Assembly (NCBI GenBank): GCA_934597175.1
Contig: CAKTQR010000024.1
Coordinates: 1 to 32,991 of the forward strand
Reading direction: 5' to 3'
DNA from: an uncultured Oscillospiraceae bacterium
GTDB lineage: Bacteria > Bacillota > Clostridia > Oscillospirales > Oscillospiraceae
DNA length: 32,991 bases
Shown: positions 18,093-24,075 of the stretch, one piece after another
Numbering within the stretch: the first letter of the stretch is position 1
Layout: each line of letters starts with the position of its first letter
Notes under the pieces: model-generated
The model's database searches: none
The model's input: the letters and a program-made list of their open reading frames with translations, nothing else
Told to the model about the DNA's origin: nothing
Program-made: the position numbers and the translations under genes

Positions 18093-19064
18093 TTAAGTTG
18101 TGAATATAACAACCGGCAAAGTGCAAAGATTGTAGCCAACAATATCTATTAGAATTTTAACCACAACCGGAATTTCCCACTTACCAACTATCTTGACAAA
18201 ATAGTAAAACGATAGGAATACCAGGAAAATTGCCGCAATCGCTGCGGTATACACCGCAACGCCGACATCCTGCCACATATTTTTCCCGTATATCATGCAC
18301 AGGACCAAAAGCACGAGTTCGGAAATCAGCAGTCTTACTACATAATTTTTCTCGTTGGGTTTCTTGGCATCCGTACCATTTCCCGTATTCTCACCCTGCC
18401 ATACCGTCTCCTTAGATTGCTGCTTTGTTTCAGATTCAAATGTATGCTGTTTAGGACTTGAAGACGGCACATCATATTTCCTAATAATTGTGTCGAACAT
18501 ATCCTTATATCGATCAGGGTCATACTCTCCCCTTTTGGAATAAGAATGGTTTGTATCCTCTGTATATTCCGTTGTCTGTTGCTCATCAACTTTTATGTCT
18601 GAGCCACCAGTCGTGCTATACGAGATTCGATATTCTCCGTCATTATCATCACTTTGGCTTTTCCTCACATCGGTCTTCCAGAATGTTCCCTCTGCCGAAT
18701 TTTTTTGTTCAGATGTCTTACGCGAAATGTGATATTCTCCATCATTATCACTGATTTGGTTTTTCTTCTCTTCAGCCCTCCAGAACGCACCCTCTACCGG
18801 TTTGTTTTGTCCGGGATTCTTATACGAAATGCAATACTCTTCGCCATTATTGCGGGTTTGTTTTTTCTTCTCTTCGATTTTCGGTGCAGACTCTCTAGCA
18901 ATCTTTTGTTTTCGGACCTCTTGAAATTTCCGCCATTCGTTTAAATCGGTTTCCGCCGGAACTGCAATTGTCCTAAAATTCACGAAATCGTCCATAGTCC
19001 AGCCGCAGCTCCAGCATCTGCCGCTTATTAGTTTTCCAGAGCAAACCGGGCATTTTGGTGTCAT
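18093..19064 (-). CDS. Membrane-anchored zinc-ribbon protein with repeated GEYxxS motifs
   Basis: 323 residues; the ATG at 19064 follows AAGGAG, and the preceding in-frame TTG is unlikely. Order: zinc ribbon (KCPVCSGKL, GRCWSCGWTM), the shared block DFVNFRTIAVPAETDLNEW, then a hydrophilic, probably disordered region with three motif copies (GEYCISYK, GEYHISRK, GEYRISYS), each linked by an AFW/TFW..KK spacer, and one GEYDPDRYKDMFD. The last ~85 residues hold about three membrane segments (LLISELVLLVLCMIYG, VYTAAIAAIFLVFLSFYYFV, and VVVKILIDIVGYNLCTL...). The ribbon end is presumably cytoplasmic. Own promoter and terminator. Likely a membrane scaffold that recruits a partner through tyrosine motifs; the partner is unknown. 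Confidence 0.85.
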   Translation of the reverse strand: MTPKCPVCSGKLISGRCWSCGWTMDDFVNFRTIAVPAETDLNEWRKFQEVRKQKIARESAPKIEEKKKQTRNNGEEYCISYKNPGQNKPVEGAFWRAEEKKNQISDNDGEYHISRKTSEQKNSAEGTFWKTDVRKSQSDDNDGEYRISYSTTGGSDIKVDEQQTTEYTEDTNHSYSKRGEYDPDRYKDMFDTIIRKYDVPSSSPKQHTFESETKQQSKETVWQGENTGNGTDAKKPNEKNYVVRLLISELVLLVLCMIYGKNMWQDVGVAVYTAAIAAIFLVFLSFYYFVKIVGKWEIPVVVKILIDIVGYNLCTLPVVIFTT

Positions 19065-19153
19065 CAATTTGATCTCCTTCTCCCAATTATTAAAAGCATC
19101 AATACTAAACTCAATTTTTTACAAAAAGTCATTCTAATCACTATTTTTTGATA

Positions 19154-19200
19154 ATTTTAGCATATTCCAAGGATAATAGCAACAAAATAGTGATCATTTT
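19154..19200 (-). promoter_or_regulatory. Promoter with operator, copy 2
   Basis: Minus strand: -35 TTGCTA (19177-19182), 17-nt spacer ending TATGC, -10 TAAAAT (19154-19159), and upstream AAAATGATCACTATTTT (19184-19200). It drives the zinc-ribbon gene starting at 19064. Confidence 0.8.
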
Positions 19201-19306
19201 CTTGAAACCCAAAACCTGTCTTTACGGCAAAGGTTTTCCGTGTAAGGGCATATCCGGATAAATGTAAAGCATCCTAAAATGAGAATTGTTTTCAGCAGAA
19301 AAAAGA

Positions 19307-19349
19307 AACATATCTCCGGCAACACTATGTGTATTGCCGGAGATATGTT
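19307..19349 (-). terminator. Terminator after the 349-residue zinc-ribbon gene
   Basis: Stem AACATATCTCCGGCAA / TTGCCGGAGATATGTT with a short loop, followed on the minus strand by TTTCTTTTTT. It is 42 nt past the stop at 19391. Confidence 0.88.
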
Positions 19350-19390
19350 GTGCGACACGGCTCTCTCGTATCACAGTACAAATGAGCAAA

Positions 19391-20440
19391 TTAAGTTGTG
19401 AATATCATAACTGGCAAGATGCAGAGATATAAGCCGACAACACCAATCAAAATTTTTAATATAATCGGTATTCTCCACTTTCCAACCATCCTGACAAAAT
19501 AATAAAAAGATAGCCACACTAAAGCAATTGTCGGATAGCCTGATAAGTTCACCGCAGAGTCATCCACCGACCACATATTCTTGCCGTTTATTATGCACAG
19601 GATAAAAACTACGATTTCGGAAATCAGCAGTCTTATTGCATAATTTTTATCGCTGCGTTTCTTATCATCTGCGTAATTTTTCGTACTCTTACTCTGCTCT
19701 ACTGGCTTCTTAGACTCCGGCTTTGCCGTAGTTTCAACTACAAGTTGTTTTGAAGTTGATGATTGCGCATCCTGTTTCTTAGGTTTTGTCTCTGGTATAT
19801 TCTTATATCGGTTAGGATCATATTCTCTTCCATTCGAATATGGGCGTTTTATATCCTCCTTTTGTTTCTTCGTCTGCGGCTCAGCAGATTTCGCAGCTGA
19901 CTTACTAGGTGTGCTGTGTGAAACCTGTTTGGAGCTTGGTGATTGCACAGTCTGTTTCTTAGGCTTTGTCTCCGATATATCCTTATATCGGTTAGGATCG
20001 TACTCTCTCCCATTCGAATATGGGCGTTTTATATCCTCCTTTTGTTTCTTTGTCTGCGGCTCGGTGGATTTCGCAGCTGACTTACTAGTCGTGTTGTGCG
20101 GAACACGATGCTCTCCGGTATTGTCGCTACTTTGGCTTTTCTTCTCATCGACCTTCCAAAACGGTCCCTCTACCGGCTTGTTTTCTTCGGGCTTCTTGTG
20201 CAAAGTGCGAGGATTGCCATCATTATTGCCGCTTTGATCATTCTTCCCAACGCTCTTCGGCACAGACTCTTTGGCAATCGTTTTTGCACGGACCTCTTGA
20301 AATTTCCGCCATTCGTTTAAATCGGCTTTTGTCGGAACTGCAATTGTCCTAAAACTCACAAAATCGTCCATAGCCCAACCGCAGTTCCAGCATCTCCCGC
20401 TTATTAGATTTCCAAAACATACCGGGCATTTTGGTGTCAT
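19391..20440 (-). CDS. Membrane-anchored zinc-ribbon protein with 60-residue tandem repeat
   Basis: 349 residues; ATG at 20440 behind AAGGAG. Zinc ribbon (KCPVCFGNL, GRCWNCGWAM) and the shared block DFVSFRTIAVPTKADLNEW are followed by a Lys/Ser/Pro-rich, probably disordered region. This contains two 60-residue repeats, each with KRPYSNGREYDPNRYK, encoded by an in-frame 180-bp duplication. The ~85-residue C-terminus has about three membrane segments closely matching the downstream paralogue. Only one weak version of the GEY motif remains (GEHRVPHN), while the YDPNRYK motif is doubled, so the paralogues have specialised in different motifs. It is the first intact gene of the island, with its own promoter and terminator. 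Function unknown. Confidence 0.85.
   Translation of the reverse strand: MTPKCPVCFGNLISGRCWNCGWAMDDFVSFRTIAVPTKADLNEWRKFQEVRAKTIAKESVPKSVGKNDQSGNNDGNPRTLHKKPEENKPVEGPFWKVDEKKSQSSDNTGEHRVPHNTTSKSAAKSTEPQTKKQKEDIKRPYSNGREYDPNRYKDISETKPKKQTVQSPSSKQVSHSTPSKSAAKSAEPQTKKQKEDIKRPYSNGREYDPNRYKNIPETKPKKQDAQSSTSKQLVVETTAKPESKKPVEQSKSTKNYADDKKRSDKNYAIRLLISEIVVFILCIINGKNMWSVDDSAVNLSGYPTIALVWLSFYYFVRMVGKWRIPIILKILIGVVGLYLCILPVMIFTT
19748..20107. repeat. Two-copy 180-bp tandem repeat
   Basis: Copies at about 19748-19927 and 19928-20107 with few differences and a period of exactly 180 bp, so the reading frame is kept. The last bases of the second copy diverge. It doubles a segment of the disordered linker. 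Confidence 0.85.
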
Positions 20441-20522
20441 TTACTTGCTCTCCTTCTCCCAACTATTAAGCATCAGAATTTTACTCGTTTTAAATAGTCA
20501 TTAAAAACACAGTTTTTTGATA

Positions 20523-20569
20523 ATTTTAGCATAATTCATCGATAATGGCAACAAAATAGTGACTATTTT
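20523..20569 (-). promoter_or_regulatory. Promoter with operator, copy 3
   Basis: Minus strand: -35 TTGCCA (20546-20551), 17-nt spacer ending TATGC, -10 TAAAAT (20523-20528). The upstream 17-nt operator AAAATAGTCACTATTTT (20553-20569) is here a perfect inverted repeat (8 bp arms around one base). Confidence 0.85.
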
Positions 20570-20584
20570 CTTTAAGTCAAAAAA

Positions 20585-20617
20585 ATCTCCGGCAATACAT
20601 AAAGTATCTCCGGAGAT
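20585..20617 (-). terminator. Terminator of a missing or decayed upstream gene
   Basis: Stem ATCTCCGG-ATAC / GTAT-CCGGAGAT followed on the minus strand by seven Ts. It matches the arms of the terminators at 18011 and 19307, but no intact gene lies directly upstream; only a fragment ends at 20677. Confidence 0.75.
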
Positions 20618-20676
20618 GTGCTATACGGAAAAAATCGGTTACAAGCTTTTTACTCATAGCTGAAGTTCTCTAATAT

Positions 20677-20842
20677 TTATACACCATGCTGTTTTATAAA
20701 GCTTGCGGCTTCGTGCTTTGCCAGGGCGGGGTGGTTTTGCGCCATGGCGCCGGTGAGGACGAGGGGGTCTGTGACCAAAGCGGCGTGGCAATGGTTTTTG
20801 ATGCTGCGCACGGTGTCTGCCGCTCCGCTGCCTCGGTAATAA
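20677..20842 (-). pseudogene. Possible 3' fragment of a decayed gene
   Basis: About 50 open codons ending in TAA at 20677-20679, reading roughly RGSGAADTVRSIKNH and ending SFIKQHGV, with no start codon or ribosome site. The GC content is higher than in the island, and other frames are also open, so this may be chance. It lies between the orphan terminator at 20585 and the old tRNA terminator at 20845. I do not recognise the protein. Confidence 0.25.
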
Positions 20843-20844
20843 GT

Positions 20845-20876
20845 AAAGCCCCAAAGGCTTGTGCCTTTAGGGCTTT
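20845..20876 (-). terminator. Original terminator of the tRNA-Arg gene, now at attL
   Basis: Stem AAAGCCC-AAAGGC / GCCTTT-GGGCTTT with a four-base loop, followed on the minus strand by a T-rich tail. It lies directly beyond the tRNA 3'-end copy in attL, so before integration it would have been just downstream of the tRNA. Confidence 0.65.
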
Positions 20877-20921
20877 GGTACGCCCGACGGGATTCGAACC
20901 CACGACCTTCAGAGTCGGAGT
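20875..20921. repeat. attL: 47-bp copy of the tRNA-Arg 3' end
   Basis: Identical over 47 bp to 27147-27193. It covers the T-arm, variable loop and part of the anticodon arm of tRNA-Arg, after which the sequence departs from the tRNA (TTTCAATC). Together with the intact tRNA at the other end it marks a site-specific integration. Confidence 0.93.
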
Positions 20922-20962
20922 TTCAATCAGTGCGTTTTACACTTTTTCATATTGTGCCGCAG

Positions 20963-20982
20963 AGTCTTGAAATTTCAAGACT
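20963..20982. repeat. 20-bp perfect palindrome inside attL
   Basis: AGTCTTGAAA followed by its exact reverse complement, 41 bp inside the element's left end. It is flanked on both sides by ACTTTTTCAT-like copies. It could be a protein-binding site for recombination accessory factors. Confidence 0.6.
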
Positions 20983-21017
20983 TTTTCATTTTGGCCTTTT
21001 ATATCGTTTTGCGAAAT

Positions 21018-21062
21018 AATTCAACTTTTCGCAATGGAGTTGAATTTTTGTTGAATTATTTT
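21018..21062. repeat. Putative integrase arm-type sites, left arm
   Basis: Three copies of GTTGAATT: inverted at 21018-21025, direct at 21038-21049 and 21050-21062. Matching copies lie just inside the right end. Direct repeats of this size near both ends are usual for the arm-binding domain of tyrosine integrases. Confidence 0.55.
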
Positions 21063-21201
21063 CTTACAAATAATACTTGTTTTCTCGAGGTTATCCTTGA
21101 ATTATCGCAGCATATGTGATAACCTGTCGATGCACCTTTCCAGGTGTGAGCGCTGTAAAGCGGCAGGCGGTTAGCTACATCTCCGCAAAGGAGGTGAGGC
21201 G

Positions 21202-21285
21202 ATGCGACTTACGATAACTTTGACACTGCGAAAGCTGATAGTCCAGTTTATCATAAAAAGCAAAAACCGCCACTCGGCCAAGTGA
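21202..21285 (+). CDS. Putative type I toxin peptide (27 aa)
   Basis: Starts MRLTITLTLRKLIVQF and ends KNRHSAK: a short hydrophobic, probably membrane-seeking stretch with a basic tail. A very strong AGGAGGTGAGGCG ribosome site precedes the ATG. The stop codon lies in a terminator hairpin, and a consensus promoter on the opposite strand points into the 3' end, as in TxpA/RatA-type and similar type I toxin loci. A possible promoter is TTGAAT at 21097 with a weak -10. It sits beside attL, where an addiction module would stabilise the element. The peptide family is not recognised with certainty. Confidence 0.6.
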   Translation: MRLTITLTLRKLIVQFIIKSKNRHSAK

Positions 21286-21362
21286 CGGTTATGCTTAAGT
21301 GATTTTTCACTTAAAATTTACCTAAACATACCGAGCTAACCGCTTGTCGCAGCGCTCTTTCT
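21260..21362 (-). ncRNA. Predicted antisense antitoxin RNA
   Basis: About 100 nt, from a start about 7 nt past the -10 at 21369-21374 to the T-run after the hairpin at 21265. It is complementary to the 3' end of the toxin message. Its 5' part (GAGCGCTG...GCGGTTAGCT) repeats the sequence of the toxin leader at 21148-21176 in the same sense. Ends are estimated from promoter and terminator only. Confidence 0.6.
21265..21290. terminator. Terminator hairpin shared by toxin and antisense RNA
   Basis: Stem AACCG-CACT / AGTG-CGGTT with loop CGGCCA. On the minus strand it is followed by TTTTGCTTTTT, making it a strong terminator for the antisense RNA; on the plus strand the tail is weak. Confidence 0.7.
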
Positions 21363-21368
21363 GCGTCT

Positions 21369-21397
21369 ATTATAGCGTTTGCCGAGCGGGTTGTCAA
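21369..21397 (-). promoter_or_regulatory. Consensus promoter of the antisense RNA
   Basis: Minus strand TTGACA (21392-21397), 17-nt spacer, TATAAT (21369-21374): a perfect vegetative promoter. No protein-coding start lies downstream on that strand. Confidence 0.85.
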
Positions 21398-21407
21398 GAA
21401 ATATGCT

Positions 21408-21602
21408 TTACTTCTCTTCCCCGTCCCGCTCGACTGCTTCATCAACAGCACGGTTTATAAAGCTGTTGAGGCTTTCGCCCATGTTTTCCGCATGGGCTTT
21501 TATTTTGTCCTTTTTCCCTTTCGGCATGCGGATCTGAAAGACATCGTAATTATTCTTGATATACTTGTTGACGGCCTTCTGCTGCGCCTTTGATGCAGGC
21601 AT
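21408..21602 (-). CDS. Ribbon-helix-helix DNA-binding protein
   Basis: 64 residues: a short basic N-terminus, then DVFQIRMPKGKKDKIKAHAE and MGESLNSFINRAVDEAVER, the strand, helix and NSFINRAV-type second helix of the Arc/MetJ fold. The length is typical of plasmid and element regulators. A GGGGG-type ribosome site precedes the ATG at 21602. It is divergent from the gene at 21791, and three similar palindromes lie between them, so it probably represses both. It could be an orphan antitoxin, but no toxin gene is adjacent in the usual place. Confidence 0.8.
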   Translation of the reverse strand: MPASKAQQKAVNKYIKNNYDVFQIRMPKGKKDKIKAHAENMGESLNSFINRAVDEAVERDGEEK

Positions 21603-21670
21603 CCAATACCCCCTTGTTTGCGGAAAGCTTGCCCCTCCGCCATATTTGGCTCATTATAGCACTTTCATCT

Positions 21671-21750
21671 ATTGCATTCAATATGCATTTTGAACAATAT
21701 ATTGAATGCAATATTGTTTATTGTGTCAATTGATATATTGAATTCAATAT
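21671..21750. promoter_or_regulatory. Three palindromic operator sites
   Basis: ATTGCATTCAATAT (21671-21684), ATATTGAATGCAATAT (21699-21714) and the perfect palindrome ATATTGAATTCAATAT (21735-21750). They lie in the divergent gap beside the ribbon-helix-helix gene, whose product is the likely ligand. Confidence 0.7.
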
Positions 21751-21790
21751 GTTATCATGTGAGCACAGCGCAAGAAAGGAAGGTATAAAC

Positions 21791-22360
21791 ATGTTTAAAG
21801 GAATAACCGGCGCTCACTATTCAGACAGAGAAACCATCGAATTCGTGCAGTTAAGCACAGCAGAGCTATCAAGCACCGCAAAGTTAATTTACCGATTAGC
21901 CCATGAGGATGGTCTGAGTTCATGGGTCTATATGGGGCTAAATACCGAGCTGGCGGCAGTAAACAAAGACAACCCCAATGCAGACGAGCTAACAGCCCTT
22001 GCCGAAAGGTTTTTGACATCGGAGGACTGGGAGGAGCTTGACGACATATTCGATACTGTTGTCAAGATAGCAGGCGACTCTGCTGCATCAGATTTGTGCG
22101 GTATTCGGATTGACTGGCTTAAAGAGCGTCATAAGTATCAAGCATATACCGCCGCATTGGATATCAAAGCTCGCATCGATGAACTCATAGCTTACGAGGA
22201 CACCTGCGACGCATCCTTTGTCGATACACAAATCTTAAAAGAACTTTGGAGCATAGTATACACAAATCATCCCGACGCTGTCACCTCCGGCGAGTATGCC
22301 GACAAATACTGCTTCCTTTACGGGGTTTTAAGCGCAGACAAAATGAGCATACCAAAATAA
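21791..22360 (+). CDS. Unknown acidic cytoplasmic protein of the element
   Basis: 189 residues from the ATG at 21791, chosen because GAAAGGAAGG precedes it; the ATG at 21749 falls in an operator palindrome and lacks a ribosome site. The protein is acidic, mostly helical, with segments TAKLIYRLAHEDGLSSW and RFLTSEDWEELDDIFD, and has no membrane segment or recognised motif. It is divergent from the ribbon-helix-helix gene and followed by a terminator, so it is a single-gene unit under that regulator. Small acidic proteins of mobile elements are sometimes anti-restriction or DNA-mimic proteins, but nothing here proves this. Confidence 0.75.
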   Translation: MFKGITGAHYSDRETIEFVQLSTAELSSTAKLIYRLAHEDGLSSWVYMGLNTELAAVNKDNPNADELTALAERFLTSEDWEELDDIFDTVVKIAGDSAASDLCGIRIDWLKERHKYQAYTAALDIKARIDELIAYEDTCDASFVDTQILKELWSIVYTNHPDAVTSGEYADKYCFLYGVLSADKMSIPK

Positions 22361-22378
22361 CCGCATAAACAGCAAATA

Positions 22379-22411
22379 GTCCGCCCTGTAAATCGGGCGG
22401 ACTTTTCTTTT
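22379..22411 (+). terminator. Terminator of the gene at 21791
   Basis: Stem GTCCGCCC / GGGCGGAC with an eight-base loop, followed by TTTTCTTTT. A second hairpin, AGGTGA / TCACCT, followed by CTTTTTTT lies just beyond at 22412-22446 and overlaps the convergent gene's stop codon. Confidence 0.88.
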
Positions 22412-22432
22412 AGGTGATTTTGTCCGAAAAGG

Positions 22433-23185
22433 TCACCTCTTTTTTTGGTCGCACATTTCTGCATTTTCCTCATAGATCAGATAGTTTTCCTGTATGCTTG
22501 TGCCTGTACGCTTGAAGCTGGATAAGCCTGTACCCTTGTAGAAATCAAAGTCCGAGAAGCTGCGCAGAGTGTTTATTGCCGGACTGCGGCGAATTGCCCA
22601 TAGGCCGCCGCTTTCGCAGCGTTTGACCTCATTGACCGTTGTAAGCAGGTCAGCGGCAATGCTCTTTATGGTCTGCCCGTTAAAGTATCTCCGCTCTATG
22701 ACACTTCGATATTCTGCGGGAATGGTCTTTAAAGTCTCGCACAGCGCATTGTGCAGCTCCTGCCGGTACAAGGCATCCTCGACCCGCTCAAAGCATTCTG
22801 CGCTGTTTGGGTCAGCTACTGCGTCACCGAGCGTCACTTCTCCGCTGTCGTCCAGCGGGGTGCTTAGGCTTATCGCATTATTGAGCGGGTCATTTGCCGT
22901 TCGCCTCGTTCTAAGGCCGTAGAGCGTTGTATAGCCATCTTTAAGATAAAAGCTATACCAGCCGATAAAGCTTCCGCTGTTGGGTTTATAGGTCTCTACA
23001 GCCTCACACATGGCAATATATGCGGCGCTCATTAGGTCGTCGAACTCGACATCAGAGCGGGAGCGAAAAGCTGCAAGCCATTTATTCGCCAGCTTCATCG
23101 CAAAGCGCTTTACCTGCTCCCACAGCTCAAGCTCCCGCTCCCTGTCGCCGTTTTGTATGAGCACAGCCAGTTCTTCGTTTGACAT
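22433..23185 (-). CDS. Sigma-70-family-like protein of the element
   Basis: 250 residues. Near residues 45-85 lies a region-2-like segment (EFDDLMSAAYIAMCEAVETY, then GSFIGWYSFYLKDGY), and near 155-200 a region-4-like helix-turn-helix (TIPAEYRSVIERRYFNGQTI, KSIAADLLTTVNEVKR). The last ~45 residues are extra. Such factors occur on phages and integrative elements of Firmicutes, where they switch on element genes or act as DNA-binding regulators. The ATG at 23185 overlaps the previous stop (TGATG); an in-frame TTG just before it is less likely. Whether it binds core polymerase cannot be told from sequence. Confidence 0.8.
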   Translation of the reverse strand: MSNEELAVLIQNGDRERELELWEQVKRFAMKLANKWLAAFRSRSDVEFDDLMSAAYIAMCEAVETYKPNSGSFIGWYSFYLKDGYTTLYGLRTRRTANDPLNNAISLSTPLDDSGEVTLGDAVADPNSAECFERVEDALYRQELHNALCETLKTIPAEYRSVIERRYFNGQTIKSIAADLLTTVNEVKRCESGGLWAIRRSPAINTLRSFSDFDFYKGTGLSSFKRTGTSIQENYLIYEENAEMCDQKKR

Positions 23186-23751
23186 CAACCATTATCGCCA
23201 TACTCATAACAACAAACAGCAGGTACACCTATGTTATCCAGGAACATAGCCGCACGCATTGAGTCTGGCTCTCGGCATGCATTTACTGCACGGGCAGCGT
23301 AATCATTGAATACTGATATACGGGTAGCTGCATCGCAAGGTCGCTCGGCGTACAGCTCTTCGTCAGGGTGCTTGTCAGCATATTTGCACAGGAGCGACAG
23401 CATAAGCGAGTTATCCTTGTGCTTGTCGCAAAGCTGCTGATACTGTGCCTTATTCATCGGTATGTCAAGCTTCAAAAGCTCGGCATCGGGGTGAAGCTTT
23501 GCACTGTCGAGCATATTCCACTCCTCAACAGCGGCACTATGAGCCTGCTTGATTTTTTCTATGCGGGAAATGACCTCTTCATATTCCGTCTTGCGCTGCC
23601 GCTCCATCTCGCTGCGAAGGCGGTCGGCCTCCACTCGGGCTATTGTCTCTTTCTGTTGCTTGTCCTTAAGCTCACGCTCCTGCGCTATAAGCTCCGTCAT
23701 CTTGTCCATGTACTCCGATACTGCATCGTAAATTCTGTCTTTGAAATTCAT
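23185..23751 (-). CDS. Unknown protein with N-terminal coiled coil
   Basis: 188 residues from the ATG at 23751, which has an AAAGGAC site; an open extension of 45 codons upstream lies in repeated GTGGGTTTTTTGG-type sequence and is probably not translated. Residues about 12-80 are a charged coiled coil (YMDKMTELIAQERELKDKQQ). The rest is helical and ends with FLDNIGVPAVCCYEYGDNG. No known motif. Translationally coupled to the sigma-like gene by a one-base overlap, so the two products probably act together. Confidence 0.72.
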   Translation of the reverse strand: MNFKDRIYDAVSEYMDKMTELIAQERELKDKQQKETIARVEADRLRSEMERQRKTEYEEVISRIEKIKQAHSAAVEEWNMLDSAKLHPDAELLKLDIPMNKAQYQQLCDKHKDNSLMLSLLCKYADKHPDEELYAERPCDAATRISVFNDYAARAVNACREPDSMRAAMFLDNIGVPAVCCYEYGDNG

Positions 23752-23897
23752 GTTTTTGTCCTTTCGGTTTGATTTGATAGCATTTGCTTGCAATTGCTTT
23801 GTTTCGCTTTCAAAAAAAGCGGTGGGTTTTTTGGGTTTTCTAAAAAAGCAGTGGGTTTTTGGCTTTCGTGGTATCGGCCAAAACAATGCCTTTCGAG

Positions 23898-24043
23898 CAT
23901 TTTGGCTCTACCATTTTGGGGGTAGTAAAAGCCTTATCTTCCGTCATTTTGGGGGCAGTAGATATCGAAAACGCCGTTTACTACCCTCATTTTGTGGGTA
24001 CCAGTGAGCAATTTTGCCCGCAAGCCTTCCCCCATTTTGGTGG
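23898..24043. repeat. Iteron-like CATTTTGGGGG repeats
   Basis: Five direct copies of CATTTTGG(GGG) at 23898, 23912, 23945, 23988 and 24033, with spacings of 14, 33, 43 and 45 bp. They fill most of the 324-bp gap between the coiled-coil gene and the replication-initiator-like gene, which otherwise shows no coding. The arrangement suggests iterons of an origin or repeated regulator sites. Confidence 0.6.
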
Positions 24044-24075
24044 AGATATACTATATATAGCCATAGGATATAGCT

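Noticed and set aside
33..20440. The island as cargo of the integrative element
   Set aside because: It lies outside the 47-bp att repeats, beyond the old tRNA terminator. No second att copy was found at its far side within the window.
20654..20903. Two short minus-strand frames between the orphan terminator and attL
   Set aside because: Composition is Arg/Pro/His-rich, and one runs through the tRNA fragment. Only a third frame gives a remotely protein-like fragment, listed with low confidence.
21408..22360. Ribbon-helix-helix protein plus divergent gene as a type II toxin-antitoxin pair
   Set aside because: Type II pairs are normally co-directional and overlapping. Here the genes diverge around operators, and the 189-residue protein shows no toxin motif.
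23752..23886. Extension of the coiled-coil element gene to 23886
   Set aside because: The codons come from repeated GGGTTTTTTGG-type sequence, there is no ribosome site, and the ATG at 23751 has one.
23898..24043. CRISPR-like array
   Set aside because: Repeat units are only 8-11 bp and spacings are uneven (14-45 bp), and there are no cas genes. The iteron reading fits better.
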